Source: Agrocybe praecox (Eukaryota; Basidiomycota; Agaricomycetes; Agaricales; Agrocybaceae). From it: DNA of 64,000 nucleotides. A program made the translations under genes and the position numbers. The stretch lies in the NCBI GenBank assembly GCA_964017145.1, contig OZ024849.1, positions 1,364,001-1,428,000 of the forward strand, read 5' to 3'. This document shows positions 36,313 through 45,819 of the stretch, piece by piece (the first letter of the stretch is position 1; the number at the start of each line of letters is the position of its first letter). Below the pieces are notes generated by a model that did no database searches, had not been told where the DNA came from, and was given only the letters and a program-made list of their open reading frames with translations.

Positions 36313-37008
36313 GACAGAAACTGGGAAATATTAAATATGTCCAAAGACAAGTGAAAAAGAACTGGAAAATTAGATTATATGTAAAAACGCGAAAGAGGAA
36401 GGGAATTAATAGAATATATGCACTAAAAGGCGAAAAGAGGTGAAAAAAGTGAAAAAAGTTGAATGTATGCACAAAAAGGTAGGTATATGCACTCAAAAAA
36501 GCTGAGAAATAGTGATGAGAAACAAGAGATGGATTATAAGTACACAAAAAAGCGAAGAGAAGAATAGAGACTGGATGAAAATTCAAAGAATAGGTGATGA
36601 TGATGGAGGATGATATGGTTCACCAGGGACCCAACTGCAGAGATGCAGGATAATGGTAGCCAACAGATATATGACAAGCTGGGGTCACAGAGTTGATGAT
36701 GACCTATGAAGAGGCCCTACTGCAAAAAAGCAGGAATATTGATGGAGGTGGTACACTTGAGTTGCGGTTTGTGCCCAGAAACCCGACTGCAGGAGGCAGG
36801 AAGTTGTGTTGACAGAGATAGTACAGTAAATGAGACTGTAGAGCCAATTGAGGTACACTCGAGTTACGGTTCGTGTCCGGAAACCCGACTGTCTGGAGAA
36901 ATCCAAGGACAGGAAAAGATATTGACGGAAATACAGCAAGCGGAGCTGCAGAGCCAATTTTTAAAAATTTGGTAAAGGCGTGAAAAATCGTCTAAATAGC
37001 GAAGGCGG

Positions 37009-37022
37009 CGGGGCCCATAACC
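37009..37022 (-). other. Primer-binding site (initiator tRNA-Met anticodon type)
   Basis: On the minus strand the bases right after the 5' LTR read GGTTATGGGCCCCG. GGTTATGGGCCC is the complement of the conserved GGGCCCAUAACC anticodon stem-loop of eukaryotic initiator tRNA-Met, the half-tRNA priming mode known from copia. Confidence 0.7.
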
Positions 37023-37184
37023 TGTCAGAAGGAGGTGCAGCAACGCAGGGACGAGACACGACGAGAGAAATGGTAATGGATTAAGGAGGAAAACACGGCG
37101 AGTACGCAAATACATATGGGGTACGAGGCGTGGGAATGATCCCGTGAGCAGACGATGTGAGGTACCTAGGGACATAGTCCAACA
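37023..37184 (-). repeat. LTR (5' LTR in element orientation)
   Basis: 162 bp, nearly identical to 34762-34923. The primer-binding site starts at 37022 with no spacer base. TSD TGAGG follows at 37185-37189. Confidence 0.92.
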
Positions 37185-37890
37185 TGAGGGAGGGTTTGAT
37201 ATTTCAGCATCCATATTGTCCTTAGATGATGGGAGTGTTTCTACAAGCGATGGCTCGAACTCAAACATGACTCGCCAGGAATCAAAATCAATTCGAATGT
37301 TTGATATGAGAAAGGGGGAGCCTGGGAACGAACGCAAGCTCAATCTGAGCTATATCAAGTCGTCTCTAACGATTCTCGCTGGAGTCGGGGACGGTCTGGC
37401 ACCTGTACCAGGACTGAAAGGGATGGCGGGGATATTGCTAGAAATTGTCAGGCTTGTTGAGGTGCGTACTTGAGACTTCGACATTTTTGAATCCCCTTTG
37501 AATGATTATTGTTTACAGGTCGCACAAATTAACAAGAAGGCTGTCGCCATACGCACTTTTGAGCTTGTTCAGATTATTTCTGATCCATCCTTGGTCATAA
37601 TCGATAATGAGGGAAATGTACCCACATTCATTCGTGAATTTGAAACGTAAATGCCTGGTTATTACCGTTCCTCTTATTCTTTCTAATAGTTGGACCATCT
37701 GTAGCGCCCTGAATGAAATATGAAATCCGTCGTTCTCAAGGATCCTGAGCTGCGAAGGAAAGATCGAAGATTTCAACAACCTGCTCGACAGACATGTTGA
37801 GCGCTTCCAGGTACATACTTATCTTCATCTTTTTTTTTTGTATATGTATACTTAGAGTCACGCAAAATTCAGCTAGACATTGCTTTGGCA
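37185..37890 (+). pseudogene. MLKL-like copy C, 3' part
   Basis: It resumes at TGAGG and matches copy B from the GGFDIS block to exon 4. The four-helix part is recognisable (LAPVPGLKGMAGI, exon end at 37461), but exon 3 has internal deletions that remove the middle of a helix and shift the frame. Similarity stops in exon 4 at about 37898. Together with the LTR insertion this copy is dead. From 37980 to 38142 the plus strand has another coding-like relic (KAPDDEDVLDEEAIKEDRRK) with several in-frame stops and unknown origin. Confidence 0.75.
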
Positions 37891-38329
37891 AATACACATG
37901 GGCCATCTTTTTGTCGGTAGCATCAGGCCTCGACGTCGACATTTCCGAACGTCTTTCAGAGACCATCTAGAATACACACGTCTGTCGTGACTGTACCTGC
38001 TGAATAAGGCGAGGGTGAGACATTGGTGAAAGCGCCCGATGACGAAGATGTGCTAGACGAGGAGGCGATCAAAGAGGATCGGCGAAAGAGACGAGACTGA
38101 AAGAATGGACGGAGAAGAGCAGCGCTAGCGAAGGCTAGTGTAAGTGATTAGGATACCGTGGAAGACTGATTTGATTTAGTGACACGTAGCGCGTAAGTGT
38201 ATTCCATCATGTGCAAGGTATTTTTTGACATATAACGAAGTGATTTTATTCGATTTACATATCCATCCGGGTAGATTAGGGTATCAGGCTTGCAAGTGTA
38301 CAGATCTCTGATTTCACTGTTCAGGATTG

Positions 38330-39460
38330 TTCTTCTTCGCGTCTCCTGGCACAAGTTTTCTTGAATCGAGGATAAGGATAAGAATAATATTCTCCAGTGG
38401 TACCCCGGCGTTCTCGAGGAGGAATTTCCCAATGGCCAGAATCGCATCGGCAAACGTGATGTCAACGTCGGTAATTAAGGGTCAAGTCGGTCGGACCACT
38501 TTGGGGAAGGAAAGTATCAGTAGAGGTGAATGAGGATCGGAATTCCTATAAGTACAGATTGACAAGCGTAAATTTAGTGTTCGATGAGAGGGGGTGATAC
38601 AGAAGCTTCTTCTACTAGGCTTTCACTTCAGTCAAATATTCTGGTCTGAGGGGTGCGAGCGACCGTGAGTCGTGTGAGATTGGGGAAATGGCTTGGGCCC
38701 AGGCATGAAGTTGGATTGGAGTATCTTTCATCTCCCGATAAATCTCCAAGTCTCGTCGTCCAATTGAAATTGAAGGAGCTACCACCAACTCTTCAAGCTG
38801 TAGCGAATACAAAGTCGCCACCAATTCTGACACCATGTCTATGTTGCCCATCGAGTGAAGAATCTCCAGCGAAGGAATACAGTATGTCGGATAGCGTGGA
38901 TAGAGTTCCATCATGTCCACAGCGTCATTGTAGATGGGCCATGGCTAACTCTGTGAGATTCTTGCAAGCTTCCAACTCATCCGCCAAAGGGACGAAGCCG
39001 ATGGTATAGGGACCCCTTGAAAGGTGCAAGGTTGTTAGAGTCGTTGATGGAAGATTGATATATATATATATATTTCGTGTTACGTCACACGTGTAAATCT
39101 CGAAGAAGAGGCGCGAAGGTGAAAAGTGAGCTCTGTGCATTCATGGAACATATTCGATATTTGTCCAGCCTCACGTCCAAGGTAAGACTCTCGAGGACAG
39201 GTAATGACATGCTGAGAAATCGATCTAAGTATCCAGTAAGAGGAGTGGTTTCACGTTCGAATATTCCGTCAATTTGGAGTACGCGGCATCGATGGAGATG
39301 AGGAAAGATGAGTTCCAGATCGGCACTAAGATGTTGAGAATTTTGAGTGATAAGGCCAGAAGTCGACTATACTGGTAGGATGTAATGTTGAGTTCAGTTT
39401 TGACAGAATGGTGATAGGATACGGCGTATGGCATGCAGGGTAATTGTTCTTGTTGTTCGG
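38330..39460 (-). pseudogene. F-box/LRR-like remnant
   Basis: Minus-strand open segments carry leucine-rich pieces reminiscent of fungal F-box proteins: LSRGPYTIGFVPLADELEAC with NLTELAMAHL near 38925-39050, a LEELVVAPS segment near 38780, and DITFADAILAIGKFLLENAG near 38400. They fall in different frames with stops between them, and no F-box is visible at the 5' end. It may be a degraded relative of the F-box genes elsewhere in the window, or a multi-exon gene whose introns I could not place. Confidence 0.35.
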
Positions 39461-39575
39461 ATGCGTGCATTTTCGTTGAAGTCCACTTATTCGGTTAATT
39501 CCGGCGATAAATCACGTGCGTCGAATGAGTGCGTTGCGCCACCGTTCGTAACTTCTTTAGCGTCGAACAGGCTTA

Positions 39576-39787
39576 CACGGCAGGCGCCGATACCTGTTTC
39601 TCCGAGAAACAGGTTAATAAATATAGGTCGCGTGTATTTATTAACCTGTATGTCGAAGATACAGATTTCGGGCTTCCCGTATATAGTATGGCCGACACCT
39701 GTATCTTAGAAATACAGGTCAATATATACACGCGACCAGTATATATTAGGCTGTATTTCCGATATACAGGTCTCGGCGCCCGCCGTG
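39576..39787. mobile_element. Small palindromic MITE-like element
   Basis: About 212 bp with terminal inverted repeats that begin CACGGCAGGCGCCGATACC and end GGTCTCGGCGCCCGCCGTG. TTA on both sides (39573-39575, 39788-39790) fits a 3-bp target duplication. The interior consists of further inverted units (ACCTGTTTCTCCGAGAAACAGGT and AATATATACACGCGACC), so nearly the whole element can fold into nested hairpins. It has no coding capacity. Confidence 0.6.
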
Positions 39788-39790
39788 TTA

Positions 39791-40259
39791 GACCATCATC
39801 TTCTCGGCTACGAAAATGCCTCCGGAAATATCGGACAAGTTAATCAGATATAAATAACGTGAGACCGAGGTGACCTTCCAATTTACTTGTCCGCTTTTGG
39901 CCGCTTCTAGCTATTTCAAAAAAGCTACTAGCTATAAAAAAAGGTGACAAGCACGCTATTTTATAATCATTTCAGCCCTAATTCTGTATAATTTATTTCC
40001 TATTGTTTCACCAAGGAATCAACTTTTTGATTTCGGGCACTTAGGTTTCTTAGCTTGTTACTTTGACGCTTTTAGCCGCTTTTTTGGGTTGCACAACCCT
40101 AAGAAAGTAAAGTGTTAAACTTCTGATGTCAATCCGTAATGTCTTTTTGCGAAAAAAACTGCTTTTCGGAACATCATTTCCTTATACACCTTGAAACATC
40201 ACTAAGAACTTTACACACATATGTATGTATCAATTGGTGTTGAGTAAGTCAACTCACAC
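39791..40259. other. Intergenic region
   Basis: AT-rich with no supported gene; it ends at the promoter of the small secreted protein gene. Confidence 0.4.
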
Positions 40260-40266
40260 TATAAAG
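40260..40266 (+). promoter_or_regulatory. TATA box of the small secreted protein gene
   Basis: TATAAAG lies 86 bp upstream of the ATG at 40353. Confidence 0.45.
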
Positions 40267-40352
40267 TGTCGAGAGATACGACTCCTTCCAGCAGCACTAC
40301 CTAGTTTTGTTCTATCGATATCAACACTCCTGCGCGCAAATACAGGTCCAAG

Positions 40353-40651
40353 ATGGCTAGAATCAGTGCTATCATACTCCTTACAGCCGGGTTCCTCTTC
40401 CAAGTTGCTTCCACGGCCCCGCTCGATGTTCAAAGAGGTATGTCTAGTCCACAAGCCAAGGACATGTCTTCATTTGAGCTGATTTTTATTTTACAGACAT
40501 TGCTTTGGGCCAACGCTCAGACGTCGAGGTTACTGCTAGAGAGCCTCAATTCCCGAATGGAGGCGGCGGTGGAGAAGAGTGTGGAAATGGCATTGAAAAT
40601 GGCGTTATTCGTCGTGAGTCTTCTGGTTTTTCCGTTCAGTGGGACGCATGA
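40353..40651 (+). CDS. Small secreted protein candidate
   Basis: Two exons (40353-40437, 40497-40651; intron of 59 bp, GTATGT...TTACAG) give a 79-residue protein. Residues 1-21 form a clear signal peptide (MARISAIILLTAGFLFQVAS, likely cleavage after STA). The mature part is about 58 residues, with a Gly-rich centre (PNGGGGGEECGNG) that contains the only Cys. No CaaX end is present, so it is not a typical mating pheromone precursor. No known domain. An alternative splice at the GTGAGT near 40615 would change the last residues. Such proteins are common secreted effectors or surface proteins in Agaricomycetes; function unknown. Confidence 0.5.
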
Positions 40652-41119
40652 ACTGAACTGGTGTGTGCTCTTCTAAAGTTATCAATGGTCTGCTTAATGA
40701 TTCGGGTGGAGCTTGTTGAGATGGTATCTTGCAATAGTAATCGTAGAATATGTCGTTGCATGTTAGATAATATCCAACGCTAGCGAAATTTGAGTTGAAA
40801 TACTATATAGCAGTTTTTGGTGATCTAAAAGTAGTCCCACCAGCATGAGAATCCGACACGTGCGTTTCGAAATAGCAACGTGGGAACCGACAATGTGGCC
40901 TTGATTCTTCTTGCCTTTGATCATAATTAGTTGTATGTCTTCAGAAGTCGTTTATCCCGATGGATGAGAATATTCATGGCTATAGAATGGTGAGTAAATG
41001 GCCATTCAGCATGCGCCTCGTAAACAGCATTGTCGAATTTTTAAGATCTATATAAACCCTTCGCGAAGGTGCTTCAAGTTGGGGCTTGTATTGTGCACAT
41101 CTCCTCCGTGTCTTTCAAT
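40652..41119. other. Intergenic region with TATA at 41049
   Basis: No gene; TATATAAA at 41049-41056 lies 64 bp upstream of the chimeric ORF start. Confidence 0.4.
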
Positions 41120-41651
41120 ATGTCTTTTAGCGCACCGGATTCCATAACGCAGTACAATGAGAAGGAAGTCCACACGTCTGAAGTGTATGCTTCTACTCGT
41201 CATTCTCCAACAGTACAATTGGCTACCCCAGAGGAGGAACATCTATTGATCAGGAAACTGGACAAACACATGCCTATGATATGCTTGCTCTATCTTTTTA
41301 TCTGTATGCTATATCCTACCATGTGGCCCTTGATCCCATCCTAACCCATTAAATCTTCTAGCTTTTGATGCTGCATCGTCAACACCCACCAGGTTCCTCT
41401 CTCGATTGCGCTATCCTTATCCGAAAATTTCTGCAACTACTACCGGCACTAGAAGAGCCTCAGAAGAATCGAATCAATCCTCCTCCACATCTGTTTTGAC
41501 AGGGCATCAAGAAAATATCTCTCAAGGAACAGAAAAGAAGTTTAGGGTTGTTCGTAAAGTCATTTTCAAACAGCCGTTTTTCACGAGGAAGAAAGCAGGA
41601 CTTGAGGGATCTTCTACTACAATACTACCACAAAAGCAAATAAATATGTAA
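41120..41651 (+). CDS. Chimeric ORF: MFS transporter N-terminus fused to MLKL-like copy D
   Basis: Exon 1 (41120-41303) begins with ATG and encodes the start of an allantoate-permease-type MFS transporter (EEEHLLIRKLDKHMPMICLL, the usual region before transmembrane helix 1). A 58-bp intron (41304-41361, GTATGC...TTCTAG) stands where that family often has one. Exon 2 (41362-41651) encodes FD and then switches directly to the N-terminal linker of the MLKL-like family (AASSTPTRFLSRLRYPYPK...FTRKKAGLEGSS) in the same frame. The family match stops near 41625, before the four-helix domain, and a stop follows at 41649. So the product would be about 157 residues with one partial hydrophobic segment. 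It may be a rearrangement scar rather than a gene. Confidence 0.45.
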
Positions 41652-42805
41652 TGTTATAGATACGACAACATGTAGCAGTATTACTATTCAAATAATATAC
41701 GAACTTGGATATTGTCCAGCTTGGAACCATCCTCTCTACTTGCTCCTCTCGGTATTGTAAGTCCATATGATCTTGTTTTCGATCAATTTCTGTATTCCCT
41801 CGAGGTAGGGTTCCGGACGCATATAATTCTGGATACAATTTGTGTACAATATTGCCTACGAGTCGTCGTCCCCTTCTCCTCCCTTTCCATGCTCTATTAA
41901 TCCCCATACACATACACAAGTTCCTCCCCTTTAGAGTGCTTCCTTCGTCGTCTGCACCCGTCCCCGCTCCTTCTCCTTCATCCGCACTCGCACGCACCTC
42001 TGCAAATCCAAATAACTTTTGAGGCTACACGAATCCCCTCGAGCTCAACGCTCAACCTCAACGCCGCCGTCAAGGATCCAGTTGCTACACCTGTGTCAGT
42101 GCGTACACTTGACGAACCAGCCAGTCAGACTGCTCAGCCGCAGCTGACGAGAATCGAAATAGGATTGAATTGTCAGGGAGTGAGATCGTGCAAGCTAGAC
42201 TGATGCTTCGACGGACGTATTACTCATGATCAGAAAAACTAGACACATGGCACGAGTCAGTCAGTCCCTATGATATCATCTATTCACTGTACGTATCGCT
42301 GTCGCTATCTACTCTCCGGCCGGAACGTGAGGGAAAATAAACACATAGTTTTATAGAATGAAGTCAGAAATTGTGATCTGATATCGCCACCCAAGGCTCC
42401 CGGGAACGTTAGACAAGACAACTATACAATTACAGCTACTCAGAGGAACATGATCCACTCAGTTTTTTTCCACTTTTCAAGATGCGGGGCGTGCGTCAAA
42501 TTGCAGCTTATTCTTATTGTACCTACAATGACGGTCAGCGTATCAGGACATGGATACTGTTGTAAAATCATCAAGTACAAGTATAATCACATACCGTCAT
42601 TTATATATCGCAGACTAAAACTCCCAGTACTATGCCATCGTACCTTGCGAAGATTCCTCTTACAAATCGGGAGCCAACTTTGCAGAATCTGGTCGGCGAG
42701 CTCTGCACATCCGTACAATCTTTTGTCTGTACTATAGAAATGAGAAATTTTGGCAAGAGTACAATGTATACCCGACTCCTAATGATGTCTCGATCAGATG
42801 TGTAT
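41652..42805. other. Intergenic region
   Basis: No supported gene. The minus ORF 41617-41997 is coding-like in part (YREEQVERMVPSW) but has no recognised motif. Confidence 0.4.
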
Positions 42806-44769
42806 TCACAAACACAGAAACACACTGGTATCACACACCAATATATCACCGATATTATCAATCTCCTCATGGAAAATGCGGCGTAAGATATCATTCACCT
42901 CTTTCGCCTTGATTTTGCTGCTGTTGGTGGGACCTGATAGTACAAAGGCGAATGGAGTCATGATATCATGTAAAAGACCATTGAGACGGTCGTTCTCGAT
43001 TTTCAAAGTCGAACATTTCTCTGATGCCGACCAACTATGAAAGGCGCATTGTGAACTGTTTATAAACGAATAAGATGACCAGTTGAAATCGATGAACAGA
43101 TTCTTTCTCTGTGGATGTGGTACATCACCAGCGTTTCGGGTAGAATGGAAATATAATGGCAGTCGGGTGGAAGGTGCAAACCGTTTTGACGCCATGGTGC
43201 TCAGAGCTTGGATTGAATTGGATGGTATAAAGCCTTTGGTTATGAATGTGCACGTACAAAGGAAGGGCACCAAAATAAAGCCGTCATCATGGGATATACA
43301 TAGCTCCAAGATATCCTCGTAGCTCGGCAATGTAATCTTGAGATACAGAAGGAGCGGCGTTGCTGAAAGGAGGTTGGATAGCCCTATAGGGCTGTTAAGT
43401 TGGGCGATGACAAGGTCGTTTATATTAGATGCGCAGTCCGATCGGTGGATCAAGTTGCAGGCCAGCGCACAAAGGTCTTCATCCCCAGCCGCTGATTTCA
43501 AAGTAAGGGAGTTGAGCGAAGGCACTATGAGGCGATCAAGAAACCAACGACTTGGTTCATTGCCAGAGTCAAACTCGAGCTTTAACAGATTCGGCAGGAA
43601 TAATGGTTCCGAAGATACGTGTATGTCCCCAACGAGTGTGGTCTTGAAGCAAAGACTCGTTAACGTGGTGAAAGATTCACGTATACAACGAAGGTTTCGT
43701 TCAAGATCAGAGACGGTCTGTACGCCCGTGAACCTGAGACGTTTTAGTGTAGATGCCAACGGAAGAGCGAGGGCGACAGAAGTATCGTGCAATACTACCT
43801 CCTCTAGAAGAGGTGCAACGGCTCTGAGAAGGGTGCCGGCGGGGGAGTTTGGTGGGGCCCCTAGTGGTCCTCGGCCATGGCGAGTTGAGATATCCACAAT
43901 CCGCAAGAAAGGAAATTTGCGTTGTACAGTAAACATATGTTCAACAACCTCCAGTCCGTGCTCCATATTGAGGCCGTTCACTACGATGCGCAAAATACAG
44001 CATCTATCGGATTGTTCTGCGATCAAGCTCAACGCTGGATGCGGGATGTTTTCAGTGATACTTGTTTCCACCTTTATGTCGATTGGAGTCCCCTGTGAAC
44101 GCTGAAGGAGCTCTTGGAGGAGGTTCAGAAATTGAGAGCGGCGCCAGACTACGTTCGACAGATTGACGACTGGGAGCGTGTGCCAGAGATACGGCGTGGA
44201 TAGTGTAATGGCCCTCCATTCCTGGCATACGTGAGAGACATTCCATGGAAGGTAAGAAGTGATGACATTCGTGCGGCTTCGTAAACGTCCCCACTGAGGA
44301 CTATCACGTTTCTCCGCTGATGAGTCAGTCACAACCTTGAATATTTCTTGAAGTAGTTCGACTGGTAAGCTCAGGATGAGCGAGGAAGATATGCGAGTAT
44401 TATGCGTGCTTATGAATTCGTCAAGGAGGGCAACCTTCTGCCGCGGGTTCGAGACCAAATAGAACTTTTCTTGCCAGTGCCAGAATCGTCGGGTAAGTCG
44501 TGTTCTCGTTTGATCAAATCTTTACGTCGTTGCTCAGCAACAGAAATGACTTCAAAGACAGCAGCAAGTTCTGTTTCCGTTGCTGGCTTGTTTGAAAAGA
44601 ACAAATGAGGTATAGGTGTTTTGGGGACAGTTGCATCGAAAAATTCGAATATTTTGAAGAGGCCTTTCTCGAAAACGGTTGGTTTTACCTGTCAGTAGGT
44701 TGTGAAACGCTTGTAACACGTCCAAGTTAAAGCTAGACGAGACATACCTTCTGAGGCTCATTGTCCATA
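42806..44769 (-). CDS. F-box protein gene with an apparent frameshift
   Basis: The gene starts at ATG 44769 with a 21-bp exon (MDNEPQK). A 60-bp intron (44748-44689) follows, then exon 2 from 44688. Exon 2 first reads a typical helical leader (ATETELAAVFEVISVAEQRR). Near 44475, after DLPDDSGTGK, the frame must change to continue into KFYLVSNPRQKVALLDEFIS and the F-box (LILSLPVELLQEIF, then WNVSHVCQEWRAITLSTPYL). After that about 430 codons are uninterrupted with leucine-rich segments (LPNLLKLEFDSG, VPSLNSLTLKS). No intron signal explains the shift, so it is a single-base indel in an A-rich stretch (AAGAAAAG): either a recent pseudogene or a sequencing error. The role as SCF adaptor is inferred. 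Confidence 0.65.
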
Positions 44770-45819
44770 CGTGGCGGATAGAGCGTAAAAGCTGGGGACG
44801 ATTTACGTCCACACAGGTAAGGCCGTAAGGGAAAAGCCAACCGTGGGATTTCCTTCTGATTCTTTCGGTGATTCGGTGAATGCCGAAATGGTTATGAGTT
44901 ATTTTAAGAGCATTGCTTTTCTATGTACCGGCTTTTCTACACTTCCCTTCCTACTTCATTCACTTCCTTTACTTTCTTCGCCCCATTCGCAGCGGTTCTC
45001 TGTTCGTCTCGTCTCCCTCTTCTTCCTCCACCTCCACCTCCTCCCTCCCCACCACCTCCTCTCCTCACATATGCACGCGTTCATCACCCGTACCCACCCA
45101 CACCCACACCCACACCCACACCCACACCCATACCCACACCCATCTCATCATTACTCATCTCAGTACCCCCATCCCACGTTCCGGATCCCTCATAACCATC
45201 TTCACACCTTTGACTAAACACTAAACTTCCGACGTGTCACCGCCGAAACGGAACACGCATCGCATAAAGCACAATTGTACTACCCTACCCGGGCCCCTAC
45301 CTACTCATTCGCGTTTTTTCGACTCCCAGACGGATTAAGCACACTCACGGACAGACATACACGCACGAGGGACCCAACGTATCCATCCATCCATACAATA
45401 CACACGCACACGCCGTAGGAATGCATCGTCTACCTACACGCCACCGCCACCGTGCATCGCGTCCTACTCCGATCCAAATTCGTACACACGCAAACGCGAG
45501 GTTGGACTCACCAGCGCCGGTTCCGGGTACGGTGTCCAGGCCAACGCTTATTGATATCAATATTAACACTGGTATTTCTTCGCTCTGCCTCTCAGGGGGA
45601 CGCGGACTGGGATGGCGGAGACGAGGACGAGGGAAAAGAAGGGGAGGGGGAGAGTACATGAAAGAGACGCTGCGATTGGAATTTGACGAGGAAGAGGGAG
45701 ATGGGGAGAGGGTGAAGGAGAAAAAAGGTGGGGTGGGGAAGAGGACATGAAAGAGAAAGAGAAAGAAATGGATACGCTACGATTGGAATTGGACGATGCA
45801 GATGGCGGAATAATAAATC
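44770..45819. other. Low-complexity intergenic region with CCCACA microsatellite
   Basis: C-rich pyrimidine tracts (about 44940-45090) lead to a CCCACA hexanucleotide microsatellite at about 45097-45145. Further on, two similar acidic blocks MKETLRLEFDEEE (45658) and MDTLRLELDDADG (about 45767) suggest a small tandem duplication. ORFs made of alternating His-Pro or Thr-His are translations of the microsatellite. Confidence 0.5.

Larger units (their letters stand above)
34762..37184 (-). mobile_element. Non-autonomous Ty1/copia-type LTR retrotransposon
   Basis: Two 162-bp LTRs (34762-34923 and 37023-37184) differ at only a few bases and, in element orientation (minus), begin TGTTGGAC and end CTGACA. 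They are flanked by a 5-bp target-site duplication TGAGG (34757-34761, 37185-37189). Directly inside the 5' LTR is GGTTATGGGCCC, complementary to the anticodon region of initiator tRNA-Met as in Drosophila copia. A purine tract CATGGGGGTG precedes the 3' LTR. The interior of about 2.1 kb has one ORF of 438 codons and no integrase, reverse transcriptase or RNase H. The element thus depends on a helper. It inserted in MLKL-like copy C. Confidence 0.92.

Noticed and set aside
43338..44105. 255-codon plus-strand ORF
   Set aside because: Antisense shadow of the F-box gene at 42806-44769.
44843..45224. ORFs with Pro-His or Thr-His repeats
   Set aside because: Translation of the CCCACA microsatellite in three frames.
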